IMG/VR virus record: IMGVR_UViG_3300037076_000138
Location: 1-44,799 of that record
Direction: 5' to 3' (one strand)
Source of the DNA: a virus
Length of the DNA stretch: 44,799 bases
Part shown: positions 1-8,115 of the stretch, in pieces
How positions within the stretch are numbered: the stretch's first letter is position 1
Layout: every line of letters begins with the position of its first letter
Notes under the pieces: model-generated
Seen by the model: the letters and a program-made list of their open reading frames with translations, nothing else
What the model was told of the DNA's origin: nothing
Database searches by the model: none
Made by a program: the position numbers and the translations under genes

Positions 1-255
1 TTCCTGGCGCTCGCCCGAACAGAATTTGACCAGTACGCACAAGCCGAGGCCAACGAGCTGATAGCCGCTATTCGCATGGGAGGCACGGGCGTTGTTGGCC
101 TATTCCTGGTGACGTGCGCTGATGCGGAAAACGGCAAACCTATCAGCGCTCACTCAATCACCATGCTCGGCAAGTACGCCACGTTCGCGATCAAGTCACT
201 GTGCCAACGAGAGGACGTGGAGGCTGCGATCTTCCCTGAAACCAAACCACAATAA
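1..255 (+). CDS. C-terminal part of small hypothetical protein (split by contig start)
   Basis: Frame 1 is open from the first base to a TAA at 253-255 and gives 84 residues. They correspond to residues 32-115 of the complete gene at 44427-44774, with a few substitutions. The gene is therefore cut only by the contig break. A hydrophobic stretch (GVVGLFLVTCA) could be a buried helix or weak membrane segment. No family recognised. On the circular map it lies directly before the terminase genes. Confidence 0.75.
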   Translation, partial: FLALARTEFDQYAQAEANELIAAIRMGGTGVVGLFLVTCADAENGKPISAHSITMLGKYATFAIKSLCQREDVEAAIFPETKPQ

Positions 256-280
256 AATAACAGATGGACGTAAATACATA
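1..280. repeat. Left copy of terminal direct repeat (contig overlap)
   Basis: These 280 bases match 44520-44799 with 8 substitutions and no gaps, and the match runs exactly to both contig ends. This is the signature of a circular or circularly permuted phage genome assembled with overlapping ends. Seven of the differences lie in coding sequence and several change amino acids, so the two copies probably come from different reads or strain variants. A true physical terminal repeat would be expected to be identical. Confidence 0.9.
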
Positions 281-374
281 TGAGCCATGCCCCCCCCCCC
301 ATAGGGTCCTCTTTCGTTTCCCAGGAATCCACGGTTCGGCGCGCCCCCGAATTCGCGCAAGGATGGTGTCCAAC
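256..374 (+). other. Leader before terminase, with 11-C tract; possible packaging region
   Basis: This non-coding stretch holds a run of 11 C at 290-300 and a GC-rich patch (about 335-358) before the small terminase. Packaging sites of lambda-type phages usually lie just upstream of the small terminase gene, so a cos or pac site here is possible, but no cos end can be read from sequence alone. The contig ends 10 bases before the C tract, which suggests the homopolymer stopped the assembly. Confidence 0.35.
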
Positions 375-1085
375 ATGACGAGTAACCCACTACCGGAAGA
401 AAACGACCCCGAAACCCCTCCTGAGCCACCGCCCGCGCCGGTCACCGCGAGCGAGGCGGACTTCCGCCGGATGGTGTCCGCCGGCCGCCGTAAAGTCAAG
501 AACGGTCAAACGTTGACGAATCAAGAATCGGCGGCGGTGAAGAAGGCCGACCGGGATCAAGAGGAAGGCCTGCGCTGGAAATACTACGCGACGATCCCGA
601 AAAAACACTGGGAGAAAATGAGCGGGCGCCACCGGGGGCAATTAACGGAACAGGCGGATCGGTACGACATCCCGTTTGGTGGAGCGGTTATCGACCTGAC
701 GAAGGTAGTTCCGGACCTGCATAAATTCTTAGCCGCGAACGCTCTGAAGCTGGCGAAGCCTGACGATCCGCTCATGGCCGGCGGCGACAGTCCGATGCTG
801 GAGAAGTACCGCGAAGAGCAGTACCTCATGGCCAAGCTGAAGCGGGGCGAGATGGAGCGGACACTGATCCCCCGTGACGAGACGCGAATGTGCATGGGGC
901 GAATGGCCGCGATCCTCCGCAACTGCGGGGAAGTGCTTCAGCGGCAGTTTGGTCCCGGCGCCTTGGACGTGCTCAACGAGGCGCTGGACGACGCGGAGGC
1001 CGAAGTGATGCGGTGTCTTGGAGAATTGGAAACAAAGGCCGAAAATTCGTCAAATGAAAAACCGACTCCAACAACTGAGGGATGA
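375..1085 (+). CDS. Terminase small subunit (Nu1-like)
   Basis: A protein of about 236 residues, acidic and proline-rich at the N-terminus. It has a basic middle (RKVKNGQ, KKADRDQEEG) and a charged helical C-terminal half (KYREEQYLMAKLKRGEMER) of the kind found in phage small terminases that link DNA binding to the large subunit. It lies immediately before and overlaps the large terminase, which is the main support for the role. ATGs at 363 and 375 are both possible; AAGGA at 359-363 favours 375. An ATG at 264 would translate through the poly-C tract and is unlikely. Confidence 0.7.
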   Translation: MTSNPLPEENDPETPPEPPPAPVTASEADFRRMVSAGRRKVKNGQTLTNQESAAVKKADRDQEEGLRWKYYATIPKKHWEKMSGRHRGQLTEQADRYDIPFGGAVIDLTKVVPDLHKFLAANALKLAKPDDPLMAGGDSPMLEKYREEQYLMAKLKRGEMERTLIPRDETRMCMGRMAAILRNCGEVLQRQFGPGALDVLNEALDDAEAEVMRCLGELETKAENSSNEKPTPTTEG

Positions 1086-3009
1086 TTTTCACTGGCAGTT
1101 CGGCCAGTCCCGCGCCCGGCGGTTGCGGACGATGCGCCAGTTCGCGGAGCAGGAGATCATCATTCCAGACGGCCCGTTTGGTGGGCGCCGGTTCAAGTGC
1201 GCCCGTCAGCCGTGTTCTGGTCTGTGGTTCGACCAGGTGGACTCGAACCAATGGCGGCGGTTCGTGGCGACAGGCCCCACGCAGTCGGGAAAAACTCTTT
1301 CCTGTTTCATCATTCCTACGCTGTACCACCTGTTCGAGATCGGGGAGACGGTGATTGTCGGTCTGCCCGACATGGACATGGCTGCCGACAAATGGCGCGA
1401 GGACTTGGCCCCTGTAATTGAGCGGAGCAAGTACCGGGACCTCATGCCCAAGTGGGGCGGCGGCAGTCGAGGCGGAAAGGTGCAGACGCTCCAATTCTTG
1501 AACGGCGCGACCTTGAAGTTTATGAGCGGCGGTGGGTCCGACAAGAGCCGTGCCGGGTTCACGTCGCGCGTGGTGATCATCACGGAGACAGACGGCATGG
1601 ACCTGGCCGGTGGGACCTCCCGCGAGGCGGACAAGATCAGCCAACTCCAGGCCCGTACCCAGGCATTCGGGGATCGGGCGCGAATCTACATGGAGTGTAC
1701 CGTCAGCACCCCGGAGGGCCGCACGTGGCGGGAGATCAAGAGCGGCACGGACAGCAAGATCGTCTTGCCGTGCCCGCACTGTGCGGCTTGGGTGACGCCG
1801 GAGCGCGAGCAGTTGACCGGCTGGCAGGACGCGCAGACCGTGGTGGAGGCCGGCCAGAAGGCGGCGCTGTGCTGCCCATCGTGCGGGGCGATTTGGACGG
1901 AGGCCGAGCGGATCACGATCAACACGAAGGCGAAGCTGGTTCACCGCGGGCAGACCATCGACGCCGCGGGCGAAGTCACTGGGGCACCCCCCGGCACTCA
2001 CACGCTGGGCTTCCGCTGGAACGCCGCGAACAATCTGTTGATGAGCATGTCCCGCGTAGCGGAGGAGGAATGGGAGGCGCCCCGCACCACTGATGCAGAC
2101 AGCGCCGAAAAGAAGTTGCGGCAGTTCTTTTGGACGCTGCCGAGTGAAGCGGAATCCGTGACGCTCTCCGAGATGGACGCGATGAGCATCACGCGGCGAA
2201 GCATCGACGCGCCGCGTGGCCGTGTCCCTGCCGATGCTGCCGAGATCACAATCGGAATCGACATCGGCAAATGGCTGAGCCATTGGGTTGCGGTCGCGTG
2301 GCGCCCTGGGGGAAGTCCGCACGTCGTCGAGTATGGCCGGCTCGAAGTGCCCTCGCGCGAGATGTCGGAAGAGGCCGCGATTCTTTCCTCGCTGCGGACC
2401 TTTCGCGACGGCGTGTGCATCCCCGGCTGGACACCTGTGGGCGGCGGCGCGAACATCAGCCCCCGCCTGGTGCTGGTGGACTCGGGCGCATGGGAGCCAA
2501 CGATCGTGGCGTTCTGTGTGGAGAGCGGGCAGGTGTTTTTGCCGTCCAAGGGCTTCGGCGTCCAGCAGCTTCAGCGCCGTAACATCTACCGCGAGCCGGC
2601 CTATGAGCCAGTCATGCAACCGGCGGGATACTACCTGATCGAAATCAACGCCGACTGGTGGAAGAGCTACGTTCACAATCGGCTTCAGACTCCGCCGGGG
2701 CAGCCTGGCGCCTTGAGCCTGTTCCACGCCACGCCCACCGATCATCTTACGTTTGCCAAGCATCTGACGGCAGAGCGGCGTGTGGAGGAGTTCGTCGCGG
2801 GCAAGGGCCTGGTGACGCGGTGGGAGGCGGTCAACCGGAACAATCACTACCTCGACGCCCTGGCCCTGGCGTGCGTAGCCGGGCATGGCATCGGTCAGCG
2901 GCTTGTAGCCGTTGGCGCACAGGCGGCCCCTGCGCCGCAACAGGAAGCCTCGGCCCCGCAACACAGCGGCGGATGGCTGGGCGACACTAGCGGATGGATG
3001 AAACGATGA
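1054..3009 (+). CDS. Terminase large subunit, lambda gpA family
   Basis: Packaging motor ATPase and nuclease, about 651 residues, close to lambda gpA length. It has a Walker A motif GPTQSGKT (about residues 74-81), an acidic stretch VIITETDGMD consistent with Walker B, and a zinc-binding pair CPHC / CCPSC in the linker. The C-terminal nuclease shows IGIDIGKW and NHYLDALALA. All of this is typical of the gpA family. The ATG at 1054 gives a 32-base overlap with the small subunit; an in-frame TTG at 1018 would add 12 residues. It acts at the portal in the capsid. Confidence 0.93.
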   Translation: MKNRLQQLRDDFHWQFGQSRARRLRTMRQFAEQEIIIPDGPFGGRRFKCARQPCSGLWFDQVDSNQWRRFVATGPTQSGKTLSCFIIPTLYHLFEIGETVIVGLPDMDMAADKWREDLAPVIERSKYRDLMPKWGGGSRGGKVQTLQFLNGATLKFMSGGGSDKSRAGFTSRVVIITETDGMDLAGGTSREADKISQLQARTQAFGDRARIYMECTVSTPEGRTWREIKSGTDSKIVLPCPHCAAWVTPEREQLTGWQDAQTVVEAGQKAALCCPSCGAIWTEAERITINTKAKLVHRGQTIDAAGEVTGAPPGTHTLGFRWNAANNLLMSMSRVAEEEWEAPRTTDADSAEKKLRQFFWTLPSEAESVTLSEMDAMSITRRSIDAPRGRVPADAAEITIGIDIGKWLSHWVAVAWRPGGSPHVVEYGRLEVPSREMSEEAAILSSLRTFRDGVCIPGWTPVGGGANISPRLVLVDSGAWEPTIVAFCVESGQVFLPSKGFGVQQLQRRNIYREPAYEPVMQPAGYYLIEINADWWKSYVHNRLQTPPGQPGALSLFHATPTDHLTFAKHLTAERRVEEFVAGKGLVTRWEAVNRNNHYLDALALACVAGHGIGQRLVAVGAQAAPAPQQEASAPQHSGGWLGDTSGWMKR

Positions 3010-3215
3010 AACAAAATCACCACAGGCCGGTCTTGGAAATCCACGGAAGAATATGCGTGTTTGTCCGGCGCAGGGGACGGAGTAATTTCCGAGGAATAAA
3101 AGACCTGCTCAAATCTTGCCACTTGAAGATATCTTCCGAAACACGCAATAAAATTGCGCGTATCGCAAGTCAAGAGCAAGTGCCAATCGCACGGAAACAC
3201 ACGAAAGGAAAGTGA
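3006..3215 (+). CDS. Small basic hypothetical protein
   Basis: A 69-residue protein starting at an ATGA overlap with the terminase stop, which suggests translational coupling. It is Lys/Arg-rich (FVRRRGRSNFRGIKDLLK), so nucleic-acid binding is conceivable. Base composition is more AT-rich than the neighbours. No family recognised. Confidence 0.5.
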   Translation: MKQNHHRPVLEIHGRICVFVRRRGRSNFRGIKDLLKSCHLKISSETRNKIARIASQEQVPIARKHTKGK

Positions 3216-3217
3216 AA

Positions 3218-3385
3218 ATGGCAAAGCTGAAAATTGAGTTCGAGTTTGACGAAGATAAACTTCCGATGGCTGTTTGCGGGTCAATCACGGATGTCTTTTC
3301 ATCGCTCACGCGGCTAATCGATACCCTCGAAGTTCGGAAGCGATTCTTGCAACTACAGCCAACGGACAAAACGAAGGGCCAATGA
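3218..3385 (+). CDS. Small hypothetical protein
   Basis: A 55-residue protein beginning MAKLKIEFEFDEDKLP. A good ribosome binding site (AAAGGAAAG) lies just before the ATG. Its TGA overlaps the ATG of the next gene. Features are an alternating beta-like N-terminus and a helical C-terminus (SLTRLIDTLEVRKRFLQLQ). Role unknown; it sits in the terminase-to-portal interval. Confidence 0.6.
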   Translation: MAKLKIEFEFDEDKLPMAVCGSITDVFSSLTRLIDTLEVRKRFLQLQPTDKTKGQ

Positions 3386-3693
3386 CCTCCCCACGCATCG
3401 ACATCGAGCGATTCCGCAAGTGCCTGGCCGCGCCGAAGCGCCACCACGCGGAAATCTGCCTCGCGCTGTTGGGCATTGCGATCTGCGCCGTGTCGAAGCG
3501 GCGATGGGAAAACGAAGACGACCGCGAGGAGGCGATTATGCACGTCCTGATTCACATGACAGAACGGATCGCCAAATACACGGACTTCAGTAAATCCCCG
3601 ATCAGCTATTTTCTAACGATGTCACTCCGGGAATTGGACGACTTTCGCGACAAGATCCGGCGGCATAAAATGAAAGAACTGCCGGAAGAATAA
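3382..3693 (+). CDS. Putative sigma-factor region-2-like protein
   Basis: A 103-residue protein coupled by an ATGA overlap. Residues 45-96 (EDDREEAIMHVLIHM, KYTDFSKSPISYFL, RDKIRRHKM) follow the pattern of sigma region 2 in short phage sigma factors such as T4 gp55: an acidic helix, then a Y-x-D-F-x-x-S-K-S-P-x-x-Y-F turn and a basic helix. The match is to a pattern from memory only, so the function is tentative. It sits directly upstream of the first copy of the late CCCTACATTGGG element, which makes a role in late promoter recognition an attractive but unproven idea. Confidence 0.4.
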   Translation: MTSPRIDIERFRKCLAAPKRHHAEICLALLGIAICAVSKRRWENEDDREEAIMHVLIHMTERIAKYTDFSKSPISYFLTMSLRELDDFRDKIRRHKMKELPEE

Positions 3694-3703
3694 CCTCGGC
3701 CTC

Positions 3704-3722
3704 TCCCTACATTGGGTTGAGG
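3704..3722 (+). promoter_or_regulatory. Late repeated element, copy A
   Basis: TCCCTACATTGGGTTGAGG, the first of five copies of a shared element. The GAGG end doubles as the ribosome binding site of the gpW-like gene a few bases on. Whether the conserved upstream half is a promoter, an operator or an RNA element cannot be told from sequence; no conserved -35 box sits upstream in the copies. Confidence 0.7.
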
Positions 3723-3725
3723 CCG

Positions 3726-3992
3726 ATGATGATAGATGTAACGAGCGTCCAAAAATTCACTCCGCAGAACATGGTGGACCTGTTCACAAACGGTCTCGCC
3801 CAACTCTCAATATCCCAGGCAATCGAAATCAATGGCCGCACCTACACACGCGCCGACATTCCCGGCCTTGAGCAACAGTTGCTATTTTGGGAACGTCGGG
3901 CGCAGATTGCGGCTGGCGGCTCAATGGTATCCGTGGCCCGCCTGAGCGACCCCGACATCGGAGTTGACCAGCGCAATCCGGGGAACGCATGA
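3726..3992 (+). CDS. Head-tail joining protein, gpW-like
   Basis: An 88-residue protein. The middle (SISQAIEINGRTYTRADIPGLEQQLLFWERR) has the beta-hairpin-then-helix layout of lambda gpW, which sits between portal and tail. Length and position, between terminase and portal, also fit. ATGs at 3726 and 3729 are both possible; GAGG at 3719-3722 is better spaced for 3729. The stop overlaps the portal start. Confidence 0.75.
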   Translation: MMIDVTSVQKFTPQNMVDLFTNGLAQLSISQAIEINGRTYTRADIPGLEQQLLFWERRAQIAAGGSMVSVARLSDPDIGVDQRNPGNA

Positions 3993-5554
3993 GCGAGGCA
4001 AAAGAAAAAACGTCGATGCTCGACAGGGCGATCCGGTACGTGTCCCCCCAGGCCGGCCTGAAGCGCGACCTTGCCCGCGTCATGCGCAACCAGCACATCA
4101 CCACGGACAGCAGCGGCAAGCTCACGATGTCCGTGCCCTACAGCGCCGCGTACCAGTCCCGTGTCGATTCGTATTGGGCGCTGTCGATGTCCATGACCGG
4201 CGTACGGGAGATCAACCGATTCAATCTGCGCCGGATGCGCGACCGCGCCCGCCAGTTGGAACGCGACAACGTGCTGGCCTGCGCGATCCTGGACCGCGTG
4301 ACGGACAACGTGATCGGACCCGGCCTGCGCCTGCTGCCGACAACCGATGATTCGGGATTCAACGCGGAAGCGACCGCCCTTTGGGACGATTGGAAAGACT
4401 CCGCCGACATTACCGGCCGCATGAGCTTCGAGCAGCTCCAGTGGATGATCTACCGGTCGCATATCCGCGATGGCGACGTGGGCGCGGTCTTGATCTCCCG
4501 CGGCGACGAGGCCTTCCTTCAGGCGATCAGCGGGGACTACATCGACTCGCTTTCGGGCGCGATCCTGGACAACACGACGAACGTACACGGAATGGAACTG
4601 GGCCCGGACGGCCGCCCGGTGCAATACCACATCAAGAGCGCCGACGATACGGGCTGGTGGAAAGAGACGATCATCCCCGCCCGGAATATGGTCTTCTTCG
4701 CGCGGATGAAGCAACTCACCGACTACCGCGGCGAGCCTCTCTTCGCGCCAATCTTCAGCCTGCTCGAACAGATGGACGGCTATCGGGATTCTGAAATCAT
4801 CAAGAAGAGAATCGAGGCTTGCCAGGCCCTGTTCATCAAGAGCGCCGCCGCCGTCCCAATGGCCGGGGCGCTCAGCACCACGACGAACTCTCACGGCAAC
4901 CGTGTTCCAGTGACTGACTTCGAGCCGGGCCAGGTGCGATACCTCCAGCCGGGCGAAGAGGCGATTGCATTCAACCCGTCGCAATCCTCACAGAGCTTCC
5001 AGCAAATGATGCGCACGCTCGAAGGCTACCTGGGCCTGAACTGCGGCCTGACGTGGAACATGCTGATGCTCGACTACACCGGCATGAGCTACACCGCCGG
5101 CAAGATGGGTACGCTCCAAAGTCACCACCACTTTCGGATTCAACAGACACGCTTCGCGCAGCGGGCGCTGGATAAGATTTACCACTGGCGGCTGTCGAAA
5201 TTCGTCAAGGCTGGAATCCTGCGGGTTCCCCGGTCAATCGCGGATTCGTATTGGAAGCACAAATGGATTGCTCCGGGCTTCCCGCTGTTGGATCCTCGGC
5301 AGGAAGTGCTGGCGAACATGGCGCTCATCGACGGCGCTATGGCGTCCTGGAGCGATATGGTTCTTTCCGCTGGGCACAACCCCGAAAGTCTGGCCGACCG
5401 CATTGCCCGCGACCGCGAAATGCTCAAGAGCCACGGCATCGAGCCTAGCAAATCTTCGATGACCCGAGATCCTTTGCCCCCCGCGGTTCCCGGAGCGCCC
5501 GGCGTCGGTACGGTCCTCCCGGCGTCGGCGCGCACCGAGGAAGAGGATTCTTGA
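3989..5554 (+). CDS. Portal protein, lambda gpB family
   Basis: A 521-residue protein forming the dodecameric ring at the capsid vertex through which DNA enters. Family hallmarks visible are the early R-x-R-ARQLERDNVLACAILDRVTDNVIGPGLRL segment, the wing/stem region RDGDVGAVLISRG, and the conserved CGLTWNMLMLDYTGMSYTAGK block before the C-terminal clip. Length fits gpB-type portals. It starts by ATGA overlap with the gpW-like gene, and the terminase, gpW, portal, protease order is that of lambda. Confidence 0.93.
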   Translation: MSEAKEKTSMLDRAIRYVSPQAGLKRDLARVMRNQHITTDSSGKLTMSVPYSAAYQSRVDSYWALSMSMTGVREINRFNLRRMRDRARQLERDNVLACAILDRVTDNVIGPGLRLLPTTDDSGFNAEATALWDDWKDSADITGRMSFEQLQWMIYRSHIRDGDVGAVLISRGDEAFLQAISGDYIDSLSGAILDNTTNVHGMELGPDGRPVQYHIKSADDTGWWKETIIPARNMVFFARMKQLTDYRGEPLFAPIFSLLEQMDGYRDSEIIKKRIEACQALFIKSAAAVPMAGALSTTTNSHGNRVPVTDFEPGQVRYLQPGEEAIAFNPSQSSQSFQQMMRTLEGYLGLNCGLTWNMLMLDYTGMSYTAGKMGTLQSHHHFRIQQTRFAQRALDKIYHWRLSKFVKAGILRVPRSIADSYWKHKWIAPGFPLLDPRQEVLANMALIDGAMASWSDMVLSAGHNPESLADRIARDREMLKSHGIEPSKSSMTRDPLPPAVPGAPGVGTVLPASARTEEEDS

Positions 5555-5560
5555 TGCAAC

Positions 5561-5580
5561 TCCCTACATTGGATTGAGGA
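5561..5580 (+). promoter_or_regulatory. Late repeated element, copy B
   Basis: TCCCTACATTGGATTGAGGA, one G shorter than the consensus. It lies between portal stop and protease start with 7 bases to the ATG, so its GAGGA end is the ribosome binding site. Confidence 0.75.
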
Positions 5581-5587
5581 AACGATC

Positions 5588-7498
5588 ATGGCGAAAAATC
5601 GACATTGGAACGGACAAGGGTTTTACAGGCCGGACAGCTACTTCGGCCCGTGGTCGATTATCCCCGATTCGTTGAATCACTTCCTGGCCATCGTCGGTAC
5701 GTTGGACCTTGCTGCAATGGCGACCGCCGCGGCGAAGTCCGATTCTCCCTCCACTCCGCTCCCGACCTTGAATCCCGATCTCAAGGAAAAGAAGCAGGCC
5801 GGCTTCATCGAGAAGAAAGCGGCGCACGAGAAATCGGCCGCAGATATCGCGGACCATGAGAAAGACCTTGCCGCGAAGAAGGACGCCAAGAGCAAGACGG
5901 ACCAAGACGAAATCGACAAGAGCGAGAAATCCCTTGCCGAGAAAAAGAAGAACCATGCGGCTCTGACGGAAGACCTCGAATCGTGCCGTGATGAAATGGA
6001 CGACACGGAAACACCGACGGAACAGCGAACGCGCATTATTCAGGGCGGGCCTGGCAGCGGTCCCCGTCCCGGAAATGGAACTGGAAACGCTCATGTCCAG
6101 GATAAGTGGGGAACCGCACATGAGAACGCCGAAACCAAAGAGGAGCATGAGAACGCAGCGGCGTACCATGACGCTCGATCGGATAGACTTAGACTTATGG
6201 GCGGCAAGGGAGCTAACGCGGCCGCACAACAACATAACTGGGCCGGCGATAAACATCGCGCAGCAGCTAACGGCAGCGGATCATCTGACAGTGCCAACGA
6301 GGCAACCAAACAGGCCCATAATGTTGAGCGCAGGGAAGGCCTTCGTAGCGAGCTTGTTTTGGATGGTGGCCTTCCTGGCCAGCTTCCCGCGCAGGTCCAG
6401 CCATCTTACGAGCTAACCGATAACGGCACCGCGATCCTCACCATGTCCGGGCCGATCACCAAATATCCCACGAGCTTCCAGGCGGTCATCGGCGGCGCGT
6501 CCACCGTGATGACGCAGAACGCGATCCGCAAGGCCAACGCGGACGACGCGGTGGCTCGAATCGCGCTCGTGATCGACTCCCCCGGCGGCACATGCGCCGG
6601 GATATACGAGTTCATGCAGGAAGTGTCCGGGAGCAAGAAGCCCCTATGGGTGTACGGGGAAGACACACTGGCGAGCGCGGCCTACTTCGCCGCGACGAAC
6701 GCGAGCTATATCGCCTGCACCCCCACCGCCATGATCGGCAGCGTCGGAACGCTCCTCATGCTCAAGGACACCTCGGGCGCGTACAAGCTCGACGGCATCA
6801 AGGTCATGGCCATCGGAACCGGCGTCCACAAGGGCGCGGGCATGGACGGGACCGAGATCACGGACGAGCAGAAATCGTATTTCCAGTCCATCGTCGATGA
6901 GACCAACACCACATTCGTCCAGGCCGTGAAAACCTCGCGCGAACTTTCCGATGAGCAATTCGCCGACGTGACGAAGGCGGGCGTGTACATCGGCGCCAAG
7001 GCCGTAACCGCAGGCCTCGTGGACGGCGTGATGAGCTTCGAGCAGTTCCTGACGAAGTTCGAGGCCGACACCGACAAGAACGTGATGGAAGCGGCCGCCC
7101 AGAACGCGAACCGGATCAAGATCGAAATGAAGAGCCGGGAGTTGCTGGCGCAGATGATTGCGGCCGGCATCCCCCAGGCCCTGGCCATTGCGGAGTACAC
7201 CGCCGGCCACACGCTGGAGCAGGCGCAGCAGGCGAACGCTCAGGCGATCCAAGACGCAGACAAGATTCGTGAGAAATTCGGCGTGTCGGCCAGTGACGGC
7301 CAGACGCCCGTGGAACTGAAGGAGAAAACCGTGGACAACGTTCAAGCTACGTTCATGCAGACCGTCGAAGAGCACCTGAAGTCGCACCCGAAAATGCCGA
7401 AGCGTGAGGCCATCAGCCAGATGATCTCCGCTCACCCAGACCTGTACGAATCGTGGAAGAAATCTTTCCCGGTCGCGCAGGGCATCAGCGGGAAATAA
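5588..7498 (+). CDS. Head maturation protease (S49/ClpP-like) with N-terminal extension and scaffold-like C-terminus
   Basis: A 636-residue protein. From about residue 270 it is an S49 (SppA/lambda gpC) peptidase: ALVIDSPGG, the nucleophile Ser363 in LASAAYFAA, the TAMIGSVGTL strand and the likely general base Lys415 in VHKGAG. The end, rich in Ala/Gln/Glu, resembles a fused scaffold as in lambda gpC/Nu3. The first 260 residues are unusual: a Lys/Glu/Asp coiled coil (about 60-145), a GGPGSGPRPG motif near residue 152, and a His/Ala-rich stretch (AYHDARSD, QQHNWAGDKHRAAA). This extension could be a separate head-morphogenesis domain, but it is in frame with no break. Confidence 0.88.
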   Translation: MAKNRHWNGQGFYRPDSYFGPWSIIPDSLNHFLAIVGTLDLAAMATAAAKSDSPSTPLPTLNPDLKEKKQAGFIEKKAAHEKSAADIADHEKDLAAKKDAKSKTDQDEIDKSEKSLAEKKKNHAALTEDLESCRDEMDDTETPTEQRTRIIQGGPGSGPRPGNGTGNAHVQDKWGTAHENAETKEEHENAAAYHDARSDRLRLMGGKGANAAAQQHNWAGDKHRAAANGSGSSDSANEATKQAHNVERREGLRSELVLDGGLPGQLPAQVQPSYELTDNGTAILTMSGPITKYPTSFQAVIGGASTVMTQNAIRKANADDAVARIALVIDSPGGTCAGIYEFMQEVSGSKKPLWVYGEDTLASAAYFAATNASYIACTPTAMIGSVGTLLMLKDTSGAYKLDGIKVMAIGTGVHKGAGMDGTEITDEQKSYFQSIVDETNTTFVQAVKTSRELSDEQFADVTKAGVYIGAKAVTAGLVDGVMSFEQFLTKFEADTDKNVMEAAAQNANRIKIEMKSRELLAQMIAAGIPQALAIAEYTAGHTLEQAQQANAQAIQDADKIREKFGVSASDGQTPVELKEKTVDNVQATFMQTVEEHLKSHPKMPKREAISQMISAHPDLYESWKKSFPVAQGISGK

Positions 7499-7506
7499 TC
7501 CCGCCG

Positions 7507-7518
7507 TCCCTACATTGG
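7507..7518 (+). promoter_or_regulatory. Late repeated element, partial copy C
   Basis: TCCCTACATTGG is present but the GAGGA half is replaced by AACAGAAGC. The next gene starts 140 bases later, beyond a terminator-like hairpin. This is the only copy not joined to a ribosome binding site, which argues that the conserved part has a role of its own. Confidence 0.6.
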
Positions 7519-7592
7519 AACAGAAGCAGTTTTGAAAAGTGAATATCCCGGCGACGTTGCGGCTTGATCCCCGCAGCGGGCCAAAAACCAAG

Positions 7593-7632
7593 AGCGAAAC
7601 GTACCGTTAACGGCGGCGCGTTTCGCTTTTTT
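7593..7632 (+). terminator. Rho-independent terminator before the decoration gene
   Basis: AGCGAAACG (7593-7601) pairs perfectly with CGTTTCGCT (7619-7627) and is followed by a T run to 7632. The loop contains a smaller palindrome CCGTTAACGG (7604-7613). It lies in the 159-base gap between protease and decoration protein, so it would end the upstream head transcript or attenuate one starting at the element at 7507. Confidence 0.8.
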
Positions 7633-7657
7633 GCTGGGACCAACCGGAGATGCGAAA

Positions 7658-8071
7658 ATGTCACAGTATGTTGAAAGCGGCCACAAGAGTTTCCCGATCA
7701 CAGTGAGCATCGGCAAGTTTCTGCGCGTGAAGCCGACGAGCACCCTCGGCGCGGACGGCACCCCCACCGTCATCGTTGCCGGCGTTACCGACGTGCATAT
7801 CGGCGTGACCACCCGCGACGCTTTCACGGCAACCGCCCCCCAGGGCAACACTGTGAATGGCATGGTGGACGTTCGCCTGGCCAGCGCGCAGGGTACCACG
7901 CGCATGGTGTGCGCGGACGCCGTGACCCTGAACGCATCGTCAGCTACCCCGGTGTACTCGGCGGCCAGCGGGAAGATTTCCGCGTCCCAGGCCAGCGGCG
8001 CCCTGCTGGTGGGCTATGCCCTGGAAGCGTCCACGGCCAACAACGACATCATCGAAGTCCTGCCGCTGTAA
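7658..8071 (+). CDS. Head decoration / capsid cement protein
   Basis: A 137-residue beta-rich protein with the layout of DUF2190-type capsid cement proteins: a G-x-V-x-V-G start, a middle of short strands, then VYSAASGKISASQASGALLVGYALEAS and a final hydrophobic strand IIEVLPL. These trimerise on the capsid surface. Its place directly before the major capsid protein matches lambda gpD-gpE order. GGAG precedes the ATG. Confidence 0.7.
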   Translation: MSQYVESGHKSFPITVSIGKFLRVKPTSTLGADGTPTVIVAGVTDVHIGVTTRDAFTATAPQGNTVNGMVDVRLASAQGTTRMVCADAVTLNASSATPVYSAASGKISASQASGALLVGYALEASTANNDIIEVLPL

Positions 8072-8115
8072 GCGACGGACGGAGAGCAACTGAAAACTGA
8101 ACAGGAGTTTCGATC

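Noticed and set aside
264-374. Longer N-terminus for the small terminase from ATG 264
   Set aside because: It would translate through the 11-C tract and gives an atypical Pro/Arg-rich start; a later ATG has a better ribosome binding site.
973-2964. A 663-residue open frame on the minus strand opposite the terminase
   Set aside because: It is the mirror of the high-GC terminase frame, has Arg/His/Pro-rich composition and no recognisable domain; the + strand has clear terminase motifs.
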